From Pteria penguin (Eukaryota > Mollusca > Bivalvia > Pterioida > Pteriidae), in NCBI GenBank assembly GCA_035048485.1, contig CM068584.1, positions 59,831,739 through 59,895,738 on the forward strand: a DNA stretch of 64,000 bases, in the 5' to 3' direction. How positions within the stretch are numbered: the stretch's first letter is position 1; each line of letters starts with the position of its first letter. A program made the translations under genes and the position numbers. Below, piece by piece: positions 43,262-55,325 of this stretch. The notes beneath the pieces were generated by a model. That model saw nothing but the letters and a program-made list of their open reading frames with translations. It was not told the DNA's origin and did no database searches.

Positions 43262-43566
43262 ATTAACATAAATGAAGCCGGCGTGGCCTAGTGGTATCGC
43301 GCTGGACTCCTGATCGGGAGGCCGGGGTTCGAGTCCCGCTCTGGCCATGCCGGTGTCCTGTCTTTCGGACGAGACAGTAAAAACCGAGGCCCCGTGTCGT
43401 GGTATGCGTGGCACGTTAAAGATCCCTCACTGCTTCGGATGGGTCCGTTGCAAAGGTCAAAATTTGTATGCCCCGCATCAGGCGGATGCCGTCACCATAT
43501 ACGTGAAATATTCGTGGTGTGATGTTAAACTAAAATCAATCAATCAATCAATCAATTAACATAAAT
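43262..43566 (+). mobile_element. tRNA-headed SINE with perfect 12-bp target duplications
   Basis: The SINE proper is 43,274-43,554. The head (GAAGCCGGCGTGGCCTAGTG) has an A box (TGGCCTAGTGG) and a B box (GGTTCGAGTCC) for RNA polymerase III. The body includes CTTTCGGACGAGAC, GATCCCTCACTGCTTCGGAT and CGGATGCCGTCACC. The tail ATACGTGAAATATTCGTGGT ends in (AATC)n. ATTAACATAAAT flanks both sides exactly (43,262-43,273 and 43,555-43,566). The layout fits the V-SINE superfamily; a RUDI-like mollusc family is my best guess. The intact duplications and boxes suggest a recent insertion. Confidence 0.9.
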
Positions 43567-43985
43567 GTCATGAGTCTAACGCCGTCGATTACAAAGGTAT
43601 TATCAAATCTTATATCGCCTGAGGGAATAGAACACCTGCAAACATGCCTTGATCGCCGGACTCGCCACCTTAATGATATAGAATCAAATATGCTTGTATA
43701 CTTAGTAGTTTGCCTATCTGTACACATAGCAAAGCCTTTAATTTGCGTTATACTTAATATAAACCGACAAATCTTTAGATTTATAGATTGTTTTAGAATA
43801 AATGGACATACACAAGTTTTACAACTAAGTGATAAAAACTTGGAACATGACGTCCCTGATTTAATTTCATACATTTCCTCGCAATTTGGCGAATTTCATA
43901 GGTGAAATGTATAAACCACTGTCTTCATTATAGAATACACAGTATTAATTTATTAAAGTTCAGATAAATATTTACAAACAACAAG
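43567..43985. other. Upstream sequence of the Penelope fragment, not resolved
   Basis: A plus-strand frame of 111 codons (43,570-43,905) is open (SPEGIEHLQTCLDRRTRHL), and a minus-strand frame overlaps it. Neither shows a known motif. The reverse transcriptase expected upstream of a Penelope endonuclease is not recognisable. Confidence 0.25.
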
Positions 43986-43994
43986 AGATAAACA

Positions 43995-44384
43995 TTGGAC
44001 ATCAAGAAGATTTATACACGAGCCAGATTTACGTCAGAACCGGAAACTTTTTCCGTCACAAAATGCGGAGATCCAAGATGCGGAACTTGCTCACACATTC
44101 AATAAGGAAGTAAAATTACGTTTCAAAATGGAATGCAATTCATTATTAATGCAAATATGAATTACAAGACAAAAAATGTCATACATGTATATTGCATGAC
44201 CTGCACAAATTGCATGGAAAACTACATAGGTCAAACGGGAAATAAAACGAGGGACCGAGTGCGGGTACATAAACATCCGGAAATAAGGAATACACATTGT
44301 AGTGAACATTTCGATGTGCGTTGTAATGGGAAGTTTCTTATTTTCCCATTTTTTAAAATAAATCACGATAATGAACATATATAA
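43995..44384 (+). pseudogene. Penelope-like element C-terminal GIY-YIG endonuclease
   Basis: Penelope-like elements end in a GIY-YIG nuclease that nicks the target. The plus-strand reading starts near RFTSEPETFSVTKCGDPRCG with the CxxxxC-type cysteine set (KCGDPRCGTCSHI). A stop interrupts it near 44,105. The open part continues NVIHVYCMTCTNCMENYIGQ, where the YCMTC...C...YIGQT is the GIY-YIG core with its cysteine knuckle. RDRVRVHKHPEIRN then gives the conserved Arg and His. The closing HCSEHFDVRC and FLIFPFFKI match the family's H-x-C and IFPF endings. The RT part is missing, so this is a 3' fragment. Confidence 0.8.
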
Positions 44385-44536
44385 TGAACATTTTATAAAA
44401 ATATTTAAACCAACTTTATACCGTAATTAGATTAAAATGTGCGAAATAACTTTGCGTTGTACGGCAATCACATACACTACTTTCATTGTGACGTCATACA
44501 TATTACTGTTACTTTGCTATTAGTTACCAGCTATAC

Positions 44537-44600
44537 AATCTGTCTGATGAGCCCTGGAGGGCTGATAGCGCTAACAGAAGAGATGAAATTTATGTTATTC
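44537..44600 (+). ncRNA. Hammerhead-like ribozyme remnant (candidate)
   Basis: About 150 bp after the Penelope frame ends, CTGATGAGCCCTGGAGGGC shows the CUGAUGA core with a stem II of GCCC/GGGC closed by UGGA. Penelope-like elements are known to carry hammerhead ribozymes in their terminal repeats. The required GAAA after stem II is not there; TGATAGCGCTAACAG follows instead, and a CTGT/ACAG pair encloses the segment. It is probably a decayed motif. Confidence 0.4.
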
Positions 44601-44888
44601 TAAACTTCATTTTAATATACCAAACTGTACCAAAAACATTGTTGATATTTTTAATATATATACATATTCCATCATTAAGTCTTGATACGTTTTCACGCAC
44701 AATGTCAGGTCTTCCTCCTTCTATCCGAATGTTGTGTCTTTGCATCCATCTTTCAAGCTGTCTTTTCCCTCAATCAAAACGTTTATATGTAGGAGTATAA
44801 AAATTATATATTTATATACACGCACAATGCAAAAAAAACAAAAAAACAACCCCCCCCCAAAAAAATCCCCCAACAAATCCTTAGTCTT
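44601..44888. other. Non-coding
   Basis: AT-rich 3' side of the small spliced gene. A short poly-C/poly-A run is present near 44,850-44,868. No clear polyadenylation signal for that gene was chosen. Confidence 0.35.
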
Positions 44889-45722
44889 TCACAGCTGCTT
44901 TTTAAGAACAACTTTGTGGTATGTTGTTTTCTCTGAGGGCGCTGGCAATTCCTCATCATTCCCAGATATTACTAGCGCTCTTTTAATCGGTTTCTTGAAT
45001 AGTCCCTCTCCTCCTTCTTTCTGTATTAAAAAACAAGTTTAATAACATTTCTACATTATGATTGTAATCTCCATTAAATTATCCTATGATGCAATATCAA
45101 CCTGTATTTCATATTCAACATTGAGCAAAATGAATATCAATTTCAGAGTAAGAGATCACACATGATTCATACCTCTAAAGCAGACGCCTTTGCCATTTTC
45201 AATTTGATGTCTTCAATGTATCCCTCATCCTCTTCGGCGGGTCCGTCGCTAAGGTTTGTGGGGAGTGGGGTTGTTTTCCATTCTCGCTCAAACTCATCCA
45301 CGAAGTCGCTCATAATGTAATATAGAAAAGAGTCAGGACATTAGTAAAATAAACTGATAAATTTCGATAATGTTACAACGAATTGTGATTTGTCACTATT
45401 TCTATTGTATTAATAAGCATTAACTTTAATATAACATTTTTAGTCATATATTGTTTGTTTAGTTTTACGTCACACCAACTAACCCTCCCCCTCCTCAAGA
45501 AGGAGGGTACTGTACCCGTCATTGACATCAATAATAAATCCCGGATTGTTTATATATAAATTAAAATTACCAATCCGTAATAATAATAATAATAACAATA
45601 ATGATAATAATATTTACCTCTCTTAGCATTTGATCATTTCTCTTCTTGATTTCATCCATAAAAACGCACATCCCTGAGAATTCGTCAAAACCCAAACTAA
45701 CTTGTTTGTTTTTAAAATGTCT
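44889..45722 (-). CDS. Small spliced gene of unknown function
   Basis: Three minus-strand exons are predicted. The first candidate, 45,722-45,618, follows TTAG and ends in a GTAAAT donor (SLGFDEFSGMCVFMDEIKKR). The second, from ATG at 45,313 to GAG|GTATGA at 45,173, encodes MSDFVDEFEREWKTTPLP, then an acidic stretch and IEDIKLKMAKAS. The third, 45,020-44,889, follows AATACAG, keeps phase, and ends VVLKKQL-stop. Exons two and three join in frame to give about 91 residues. The link of exon one to exon two is uncertain, because the ATG could also be the true start. The protein is short, acidic then basic, with a possible NLS-like FKKPIKRALV. I do not recognise a family. It has no frameshift and normal splice sites, so it may be a real host gene. 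Confidence 0.45.
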
Positions 45723-47035
45723 CTAATGTGCACATAGCAATGGCTGCCAAATTCCGTCTCATAATAGTTGATGGAGATTAATTTTTTTTCCGCATTTTTT
45801 TTTTGTGTGCAGATTCGACTGCATTTTCGTTATACACGAAGGAGAACATTTTTCCGAATTCAAAACGTAAAAGGGGAGGAGAATGCTCGCATTCTGTTTA
45901 AATAGTAAAGCAAGCAAACAGAGAGGTTCTATGTTCACTCAATGAAAATTAACATGATTGTATCGTTTGAGCCTTTAACGCTCACCTGTATAAACCATCA
46001 TCTAAAAGGTAACGTGTCCAGTACAGGTTATTCGATATCTTGCAACCTTGATACAGGTGAACTATGACAATTTAAGAACATTTGTGTATTGTTCACTTAC
46101 TGGTCAGTGTGGGAACCTTATTTTTCCTTCGCTTAGTCTTGCATAAACAGAACACTCGCAGTGACCTGAAGCGGTCATTGTGAAAAGAAAGTATTTTAAT
46201 TACAATCAACTCGGTAGGAACTCGCCATCTCTTTCAAAATTAAATCTTAAGGTTACAAATCTCATCCAATGCTTCATTCATGATGGGTATTCATCATCAA
46301 AGATACTATTGTATAAATTGTTGTGAAGGTAGTTTTAGTGGACATATTTCACAAGTCATCGTATACCAAACCAAACAACAGCTCCTCTGTTCTCTATTTT
46401 GTAATCTCGCTTTAGTTATACGATCTAAATATATGGATTGATGAGGTTTGTGTGGGTTCGTTCCCAAGATCTTAATCGTGTATCAGTCACACCCCATCAC
46501 CATATACGTGAAATAACCAGGGAGTGAGGCTAAACAAATCCATTGTGTATCACAGCAAGAAAAAACTACGTTTCTCAGTAAAATAATAAATATAAGATCA
46601 CTTCAAACTATGTACAACTTATTTGCATATTTAACAGTGTTATATGAGAATACTGCTGAAAAAGCTGTTGACAATTCATGACATTAAAACAGAAAGTATA
46701 CAAATAATATTAATAATTTGGTGCAATTACTGCCACTGGAAATGGCAACGACAGCAAAATATGATTAAAAAATGTAAAATTTCGCAAAGCATGAATTTCG
46801 TCTCTATGATTACGACAACACCAAGTTATCAGTAATTGAACTCACTGGAAGTAGCAGAAAACAAGATTTTGGCACAGAATGTATTTATATTTAGGATGGG
46901 TGCGGTTGAGTAACGAACATATTTACGAATATACATGTGAATAAGTCTAAATGATAAACTCATGTAACAAACATATATTTACATTCTCTCTCTCCCACTC
47001 TCTCTAGATAAGGTGATAACGTGTTGCACACAACC

Positions 47036-47066
<31 letters not shown>

Positions 47067-48934
47067 ACTCTGAAAGATAATTTTACATACATGTTTGTTA
47101 ACCTCTCTCCCCTTTTCTCTTTACAGATAAAAGCTTAAAAAATAACACTAAATGTACTTAAAATTCTCTCTCATTTACAAATAAAAGTTAAACAAATAAT
47201 ACTAAATGCGCGACATGTTCATCTATTGCATAAATAAAATAACAGTAAATGCACTAAAATAATCTTTCACATAAATCTCTCTCACCGCTTTCTTTCCTCT
47301 CTCTCTTCAAACGCGGAGAGCGTCGACATGGTGTTTTGCGTCTTGGCCTTTCTTGTGTACTTTCTGCTTGGGTCTTTCAATGTACACCAAGATATACAAG
47401 CCACTGTTGAAAGACACACGACAGCAACTGGTGTAATATAATTAAAGCAAAGTTATATTACATTAATGAGCTAACTTATATTTATTAGAGATAACTGGAT
47501 TTTAAGTTTACTATTACAAATAATTTAAACCGAAGTATCCCACATCAACACAATGCATAAAGAGGACGCATATATACGATTGTTCGGATGGGGTGGGGTG
47601 TGTGTGCAGGTTGCATATTCGTCATGCTGCAGCTGAATAATTGGACAGGGTTGCGTCTCCATTTCTTTTCCTCTCTCCATTTCTCTCTCTCTCTGTAAAA
47701 TGAATCAGTCGGTTAGAGGGTTGTATTATACACGATTTGGGGGGGGGGGGGGCAATTTGATCTATCCCATTACTTATGTTTTGCAGTATATCGGTCTGAA
47801 AAGAGAGGAGGGTTGCAGCCCTAAAACTAGTCGAAAATTAACTCTTTCTTACCAAAAAGGCACCCCCCGTCACCCGTCTGGATCTGCCAATGTTTGGGAC
47901 ATACCGGATCACAAATTATGGGTGGGAAATGTAAATATAGGGCGTTATGTTAACTGCGAAATTGTGTTTTGACCATATATAAATACACACACATATATAG
48001 ATATTGACTAGAAATTTTTTTTTTTTTTCGTGCTGCCGCTCTTGTTGCTGGTGCACAACTTCTACAACATCTTCGTCATCATCATGGTCATTGTCAAAGG
48101 CTTTTAGTTTATTGAAATATGACTACTTGCTGCATGGGAATATAGAATTAAGTGAACTTCGATCTTTGTGCATTAATTACGAAACAATGGCTTTATATAA
48201 ACAATAGCCGATACATAGCTGAGAAAGGTGTATTCAGAGATCGTGTTCTGGTATAATATATGCACAATTAATGTCATGAATGGATAGATAGCGAGGATTT
48301 CAATAGAAGAATTTGTGGATTATTTTGTTCTGGAAATAGCAAAAACATACTACTTCTATTCAATCTGGGCGTTTGACTTACAGACATTAAAAGTTCATCT
48401 TATCTTTTGACACCATGTTTTTCAGTTTGCCTGGATCTCTGTTGCAGACATATGCATTAACAAGTGAGAAACGCAATAGCACATTTACCAATTCTTATCT
48501 CACCATGTGGTATATCAAAGAAGAAGTCAACTGGAGATAACTCTGAGTGTATTTGTACTCAGTGTATTTTTACTCAAAGGAAGGAGCAGCTATTATTTAA
48601 CACAAAATAGAGAATACTGTCACAATTTTGTATATGCTTTTCTATTTTGATGGTGACTAAACATTTTGCGGCAATAATATGATGTTTTAAAGCAAAAGGA
48701 GGGATCGGATCTAATAGCACTTGATCTTTATTTTTGCATCTAGAAACTTGAAGTGACATTGTAGTTTCACTGCGGCCATGTAAAGCTGCGGACCTGATTA
48801 ACCCTGTGTTAGCAAATACTGAACATACATATTTAGTTGATTAATTATCTAAATTGGTTTTTTTTTTATTATTTAGGAAGTAATGTTTGATCATAATCGA
48901 TATAAAGCATGGTTAGACACTAAGAAATCAAGAC
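45723..48934. other. Long non-coding stretch with short repeats
   Basis: No gene with diagnostic motifs is supported. A possible minus-strand exon near 46,170-46,101 (LRVFCLCKTKRRKNKV, GTAAGT donor) and another near 47,413-47,310 (ISWCTLKDPSRKYTRKAKTQ) have splice-like edges and could belong to the small gene at 45 kb. A 19-C run with (CA)n is at 47,034-47,069, and a 14-G run is at 47,739-47,752. A SINE tail relic (CATATACGTGAAATAACCAG) lies at 46,500-46,540. Confidence 0.4.
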
Positions 48935-50360
48935 CTATAGGATGAAGGAGTAGTCGAAGATCTTTGTATGACATGCACTGTATGTGTAAAATAGCACCTT
49001 CATATTCGGGATATCTAGCATACCTAGCACCTTTTTAGATAATTTCCAACCGTAACACCTTTGATATTTGGTATGTTTGGCGGGTTTTAATTTTGAAGTT
49101 GAAATTTTTTTAGTTTTATTTAGAAGGTCTTGCATGATTACAGAAATAGCTAGCACCAGTGTCCCTAATAACGCTCTCGACCTTTTTCATTATCTATTGA
49201 AATTAGCACTTTATTTTCTTTTAAAGAAGTTTGCCAAACCAAACAATTTATTTTTGCCCTTTGTGCCCATCATTTTTGACTTTCCGTCTAGGGACAGGCG
49301 CCAGTTTCCTATTGCCTTTTTTGATTCCTCGAGCAACTTCCTGTCACATGTTGTTTCAATATGCCCTATTTCTATTAACAATGAAGTACATCTACCCATT
49401 ATAACCAGGACAAGAGGATTCTATCAAAACAGGACTTGCCCCCTCAGCGTAGGCATGGACGGTTATTGGCGCCGTTATGCGGCTGTAGCTGTACCAGCGG
49501 CTGACAACGGCAATGGCTGCCGCGCTCTGCGTTAAAAGCATTGATGTGGGCCAGCTTTTCGTCTAATGTGTTAAGCAGTAGTCCCTGTTATGATGATATA
49601 GCGGCCTGTGCGCCTTCGGAAATTGCACTCGCAATGCTGCTGCCATCTCGGGTTCCGTCCGGCAAAGCGTCCTCCACGAACATCGCTTGATTCCTGAGAT
49701 CTTCAAGAGTTTGTGGATTTGCTGAAATTAACGATTCGTCCGATAAGTTGCTTCCCCTCTTTTGCGAAATAAAGTGATGACCTCATCCATTGATGATTCC
49801 GTGGCCAAGTTTCCGCACTCGGTATAAATAATCGTTTAATCCGATTCATGGTCTGTCTGCATTTTCAGCAGGTCCTTGCCTATGGGATGGTTTGTCTGAA
49901 CTTCTCCATGAATGCGGGTTTTGATTGTCGACAACGTCGCCTTCTTAATGCAATTGGAAGTAAATTGATGACTCCATTGCAGGCAATCCCTGCAAGGTTA
50001 AAAATGTAAACACTGAATTGCCTTCACCTCATTGGTGTTAATGCAAGGCTTACTAAAGGCCATGAACGACATCCACGCACCTCGGTCACTCGGGCTTCTA
50101 ACCGTCATATTTTATCCAAGAGTGGTACCCGGTAATCTTTCGGGCTGCTGGTTGCGATATTAACTGGGGCACCGTCTGGATTGGATTTAGGCGGTACCTC
50201 GGTCGGCTGTTTTAGTTTCAGTTTCATATCCTTGAGACTCTATCGATGCCAGTAAACTGGTCATACTTAAGCTCTTAGTATACTTAGCTGGTCCTCTTTA
50301 ATCATTATATCGTTCCTTGAGCTCCTCGACCCTTTGCTGTTTCATGTTACTAGGAGCATG
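48935..50360 (-). pseudogene. Decayed retroelement-like coding relic
   Basis: Minus-strand segments keep protein sense through several frame breaks. Near 50,340-50,230: RVEELKERYND and KSLSMTSLLASIESQGYETE. Near 49,800-49,560: MDEVITLFRKRG, SLISANPQTLEDLRNQAMFV and EDALPDGTRDGSSIASAISE. Near 49,555: NTLDEKLAHINAF. Near 49,390-49,210: TTCDRKLLEESKKAIGNWRL. Near 49,150-48,935: LKPAKHTKYQRCYGWKLSKK. The order and helical content fit a Gag-like or accessory protein of an LTR or DIRS-like element, but no zinc knuckle or enzyme is visible. LTR-like sequence lies upstream at 50.6-52.3 kb. Confidence 0.35.
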
Positions 50361-50460
50361 CATCTCTTCTTCTTCCGTTTCTTGTCAAGTTTCTATTCTC
50401 CACCAGTTCCGTGCGTGAAAGAGTCTTGTATATATATGTATGTATTTATCGACTAAGGAC

Positions 50461-50614
50461 TCACTGTGGCGTCGTGGTATAGGGCGTGTCGGTTCTTACT
50501 GCCGACAGAGGCAGACGTTTCGTCCTTGACACCAAGACTGTACGCACTTTTAATTCTCCAAGAAGGTATCTATGCTTCCAGACGATAGTTCTGGAGAATG
50601 CTCCCGTTGCTTGA
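50461..50614. other. Possible leader of the decayed retroelement
   Basis: GC-richer spacer between the coding relic and the LTR-like direct repeat. It contains ACTCACTGTGGCGTCGTGGT and a tRNA-A-box-like GTGGCGTCGTGG. It may be a primer-binding region or an old SINE head. Not resolved. Confidence 0.25.
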
Positions 50615-50667
50615 TTGAAATAGAAAAAGATCAAATAAAACGTCTAAACTTTATTCTGTTCTGCAGA
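50615..50667 (-). repeat. LTR-end-like direct repeat, copy 1
   Basis: TGAAATAGAAAAAGATCAAA then TAAAACGTCTAAACTTTATT is repeated at 51,431-51,490. On the minus strand it contains AATAAAG, so it looks like an LTR R/U5 end with a polyadenylation signal. Confidence 0.55.
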
Positions 50668-51430
50668 TGAGAGAGCTTGACCTACGTCAAGCAATAATAA
50701 TATATAATATCATATAATGATTAATTATGTCAAATATGACAATTACAAATCTTCAATTATAACAAACTTGGGGAACAGATAAATATAACTCGAGTTTTGC
50801 CTTGAAACATTACAAGATTAAAACATTAAACAAAATAATTATTTTTGTTGGACTAAAACAATGAAACAAGTTTTATCTAGTTGACTTAGAAGGTTCGATA
50901 TAAAGAGATAGAACATTAACTTGGTACCAAACCAAAATAAAAATGTTTGAAAATTTAATATAAATTCTAAAATGAACTTATTTAGCAAACCAAAAGTGGA
51001 ATCATTGATCCAGAACCAATTAAACATTGATTCCTAAAAATAATTAATTGAAAATGTTTCTTAATTAAATGCTGAATATTATATGACAAAATGATAATGC
51101 AATTTATGCGTTTTCAGACATTATATTATGTTTTGTCTAAGATTTTTGCCGTTTACAATAACAGTATATTTAGTATTGTGTTCCTCTCAACAAGTCCAAC
51201 TTAATAATATTTGCACAATAACTCACAAGGTTTAGCGGTGCGACTAAGACATACACATTTCAAACAAATTAAATAAGATCGTAATCCAATGATAATGATT
51301 ATAAAAATTATCCAAAACAGAGTATATATGATAGATATATAGGAATATATATACAAATATGTTTCCTAAGAATATAAAGACAAGTACATAGTTTATTTGA
51401 TATATAACGCATATAACCATAGTTACCTTT

Positions 51431-52279
51431 ATTGAAGTAGAAAAGAAGATCAAATAAAACGTCCTAATCTTTATTCCTAGGTTTCTGCAGGGTGAGGGAA
51501 ACGAATATAGCCGCGGACCCCGGTTTTAATTTGGCCTTACCATGATTCGACCTTTATTTAGAAAGAAAAAAATATATTATTTTTACGGCTATATGCGCAA
51601 TTTCTTGAGACAGAAATTATTATAATATTGCTTAAAAGTTGTCCAAAGAAAGTTAAATAAAGGTAATAAAATGGTCCAAGTAAAAGCATTTTTTTCCATC
51701 AATTAGCGTAACACACATGGAATGGGCTTACATTTGTCCCCTCAAGGCGCGAATTATGGAATAGAAGAAATGTAAGTAAAATAGGCTGTGAGGCGGTTAA
51801 AACTCCTTGCATAGAACAAGTGCTCGTTCTTTGCGCGACCCTTTTTACCTAATTTAGTGTAAGTTGGACCGTGGTATTTTACTTGAATTGAAACGGGTAT
51901 GTTATCACGCACTTAAATTTGACGTTTAGTTTTTTAGGACATTTTAGATACAGAATAGTCTATGAAATTATATTTAATTAAGAATTTCATGAATAATAAT
52001 ATTATTTTAAGTAATACAAAGTTTTTCCTTCACGTCATAAAGCGATTGTGAACAGTGTTAGTCATGTGTGTTTCTATAACGGCATTTTGTATCTTCCACT
52101 CTGACGGTCTAAACCTACAATCTAGGGACCGCGTAACAGTCAAGCTCTATTTATACTGTTGCAAGGGATAGCACACGAAGGATAGCATGTAAAGGAAGTG
52201 ATCTAAACTGGCATGAAACTTACTATTTACAGTTAACATAACATTAGTGGTCATACAGGCCCAATATATTGCTACAACA
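51431..52279 (-). mobile_element. Candidate LTR, about 850 bp
   Basis: On the minus strand, a purine tract AGGCGGGGAAG (52,290-52,280) is followed by TGTTGTAGCAATATATTGGG, an LTR-like start. AATAAAG signals occur near 51,560 and 51,473. The far end carries the direct repeat shared with 50,615-50,667. The polypurine tract makes this a 3' LTR of an element whose body lay to the right, now gone or diverged. Confidence 0.4.
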
Positions 52280-52290
52280 CTTCCCCGCCT

Positions 52291-54040
52291 AAGTTTGTGG
52301 TCTTTCTTTTTTAAGGAAGGAAACATATGTAGTTATTGTTTACATTAATCTGACAGCGCGAGGCACCAAAACAGTAAAAAGTATCTGTCTCGAAGCAAGA
52401 GTAGCTAATTCTTAACATTGTTACCAAACCCCCCTGATTTTCTGGAACAAAACGAATGCGCCTTGAAACTATTGCAACACCGGTGCCTTTACTGCAGCGA
52501 GGTTGAGACTAGGAAATATGTAGGCAAATGAAAGAATAAGAAGTTAAAGAAGTTATGGGATTTTTTTACTAGAAATGGACTGTGAACAATAGTCATCAAA
52601 ACCATGGAATAACAAAACTGAGAGAGGTGAATGAACATGAGCATCTGCAAGTATTTTTTAATTTTAGAAATAGCCTAAAATAATGAGAACAATCATATTA
52701 TCAATATCAAAACCTTTGTACTTTGGCATGTTTTTTAAAAATAGAATTCCTATGATTTACATGATACAAGATTACCCTCAAGACTCAAGAGCAGATTAGA
52801 AGTCGAGAAAAGCTTTACTCTTTCCGATTGTCTCCTAGGGCATTAAGAAGGAGAAGCAAAAATTATCTGCATATGTGAATCGTGGCAAAATCATATATCT
52901 TTATCACAGAGTATTACGCCAGATGTAAATTTCACTTACAAAAATATTCAAATATGTATGTTTTTAACTAATGTAAGTATTGTAACCATACATATTAAAT
53001 GTTTATAAATGATATTAATACATTTAATAAACCAAGTTTGACAATATGTATAAAATAGTGTATATTGTGACAATAAGCAATTTGCAACATGCAGTACAAG
53101 AATAAATTACATTAAAGAGAGACTAGTGATTTATTATTGTATTAACATTGAGAAGGATTATTCTGAATATGCATCTATACCCAAAGTTAGAAAAAAAAGT
53201 TTGGCTTACAACCAAATTATGACGGAAAGCGCAGTGATTCGAAGCACATGGATGGAAAAACATGCAACAATTTTTTTGTTTGGATGTGGCTTCAGATTAC
53301 GCTCTTCCGCCATAGTAATGAACTAATAAATAATAGAAAATAAATAACTAGTAATAGATAACTGAAACTTAATATATGAATGCAAAGCTGCGGAAGTTTT
53401 AACTACGTGAATGTGATTCAATAAACAAATAAACATAGTGCCATTTGGATTATATGTAATATTAATATATTTAGTGGTTGCACTCCTGAAATTGAACAAC
53501 ATAAGCACGTATTAATATATACATACATATAGCGTATCATCAAGCGAATGCGGTATTTTTCCAAATTAAGCTTCATATGACAATACAAATGATGATGTAT
53601 ATATAAAAAAAGTATAAATAAACAAATTCAAGGACAAAACTAACAAATACTAGTACATATACATGTATTTCACTTCGAGTGAATGTATGTATTCTGTAAT
53701 ACTTTCCTCCCATGTACTGAGAGTTTAGAAATTTTCCATAATTTCGAGACTTACTGTCGGTAAGATTGTAATATAACACGTACCGTTAGGTATGTTCTTT
53801 TGGATGCAGCGTGGTTTTTTTTGTGATTTCAATTGTTTCATTTTCGTTTTCATGGTTACCTCCCGTATCTCTGTGTTTCTAGCGTTATCTACCCGGCGCG
53901 ACGCGTTTGAACCTCGTGTTGATAGGCATAGACTCTGCATTCTCCAAGTCCCGGATTCGACAGATTTGATAGACATACCTGTACGTTGGCCTCTCCTATC
54001 TCGTTAATTAATTTGTTCCACTCCTTGATGTATTATTGCA
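52291..54040. other. Non-coding, very AT-rich
   Basis: No gene, terminal repeat or RNA is recognised over this 1.75 kb. Small open frames at 53.1-54.0 kb have no motif or splice context. Confidence 0.4.
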
Positions 54041-55307
54041 GCCCATTCTGCATCGCGCTGGTGATGTCATTATATAAATCTTGGCGTGCTTTTGTATGAT
54101 TTATGTGCAAATAATACATTTCATCTTTATGTTGTATGAAGTTACAATTCAGTATATAATTTGTACGATAGATGGCATATCTATATTTTGTATGTGAATT
54201 TCAAAAATAGCAAATTTTATATTGAAGCACATACAGCATATGGATATTTTGTTTTTAATACTGCATATGTGAATGAATAATGAAAATACAAGAATATCAT
54301 GCAAGTTTCTTTTCATTCTTTCTTGAACAACATCCTCAAGTAAGGTGCTGAGTCCCTATAAGTGGATTTGTGAGATGTATTCTTTATCATGAAACAAATA
54401 CCTTTTGTTTGACACTGGACTTCTTGTCAAACAGTACTATAAAAGTATTATCTCAGAAACCATTAGCAATTGTATTTCAACATAAATGAATTTTGTGTTT
54501 ACTATATAAAATATGTCAAAAAAATGAACAGAGGATTGCCCAGATGTACTTTTCATTACGAAAACAATACACGTTTCATATTATCGAAGTGGTTGTGTGT
54601 ACTAGTAAAATGTATTTCTAAAAGCAATATTATCAAAAACTTGCATCATCTAGTCAACAATAACAAGGGTATTCATTGCTTTTGTCTTTTATCTTCTTTG
54701 ATCTCTGATGTATCGTTCACTAACACCTATACTACCAGGTTTTAAAATCTGGGATAATTTTCCAAATAAGATTGATAGTAATACTTAAATGCGTTTTTTC
54801 CTTTTTTTGTACAATGTTATGATAAATCTACAACAAAATGAATGCATTCATATCTTTATATAAATGTTGAATCATAAATAATCATATATGTCAAGAAATC
54901 AGGAGGAAAGTATTTGTATTAATACCTCTTAAGATCTAGTCAGTCAGAACTATTTCAGGAATGCCACATCCAACAACAAATGGATAAATCAGCCTAGCAC
55001 AGTAAACTGGGATTGTCCCCTTCACCAGATATGCAAAAAACTATTTGTGATGTGTTCCATAAGTACTGCAATCTGCAAAATGTTATCTTAAAATCATTCA
55101 ATCATTCAGAGCGAATCAGCAGCATAATATTACCAACTCAAAGCATATCCTTAATTTTTAATTAAAAAAATCCAGAGCCATTTTCACATACCATGACTAT
55201 ACATTACAACTTAGTTCTCAACTTAGCTTATAAGAGTAAAAAAAAAGTTTTAGAATAAAAATAAAGGTATGCATGAAATAGAAATACCGTGTTAAAAACA
55301 TTATAAT
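54041..55307. repeat. 1.3-kb tandem duplication, copy 1
   Basis: From CCCATTCTGCATCGCGCTGG to CGTGTTAAAAACATTATAAT. It matches copy 2 (55,326-56,630) in order along the full length. Most differences are single-base gains or losses, many in homopolymers, rather than substitutions. No gene is contained. Confidence 0.88.
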
Positions 55308-55325
55308 AATATAGTACGTATTCAT

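Noticed and set aside
43274..43350. Possible tRNA gene
   Set aside because: It has A and B boxes, but no proper acceptor stem, and continues into SINE body and tail; it is a SINE head.
49068..49535. 155-codon plus-strand ORF
   Set aside because: The minus strand of the same interval has better protein sense and continues into neighbouring relic segments.
54470..54745. 91-codon ORF
   Set aside because: It lies in a duplicated AT-rich segment and is not preserved in the second copy.
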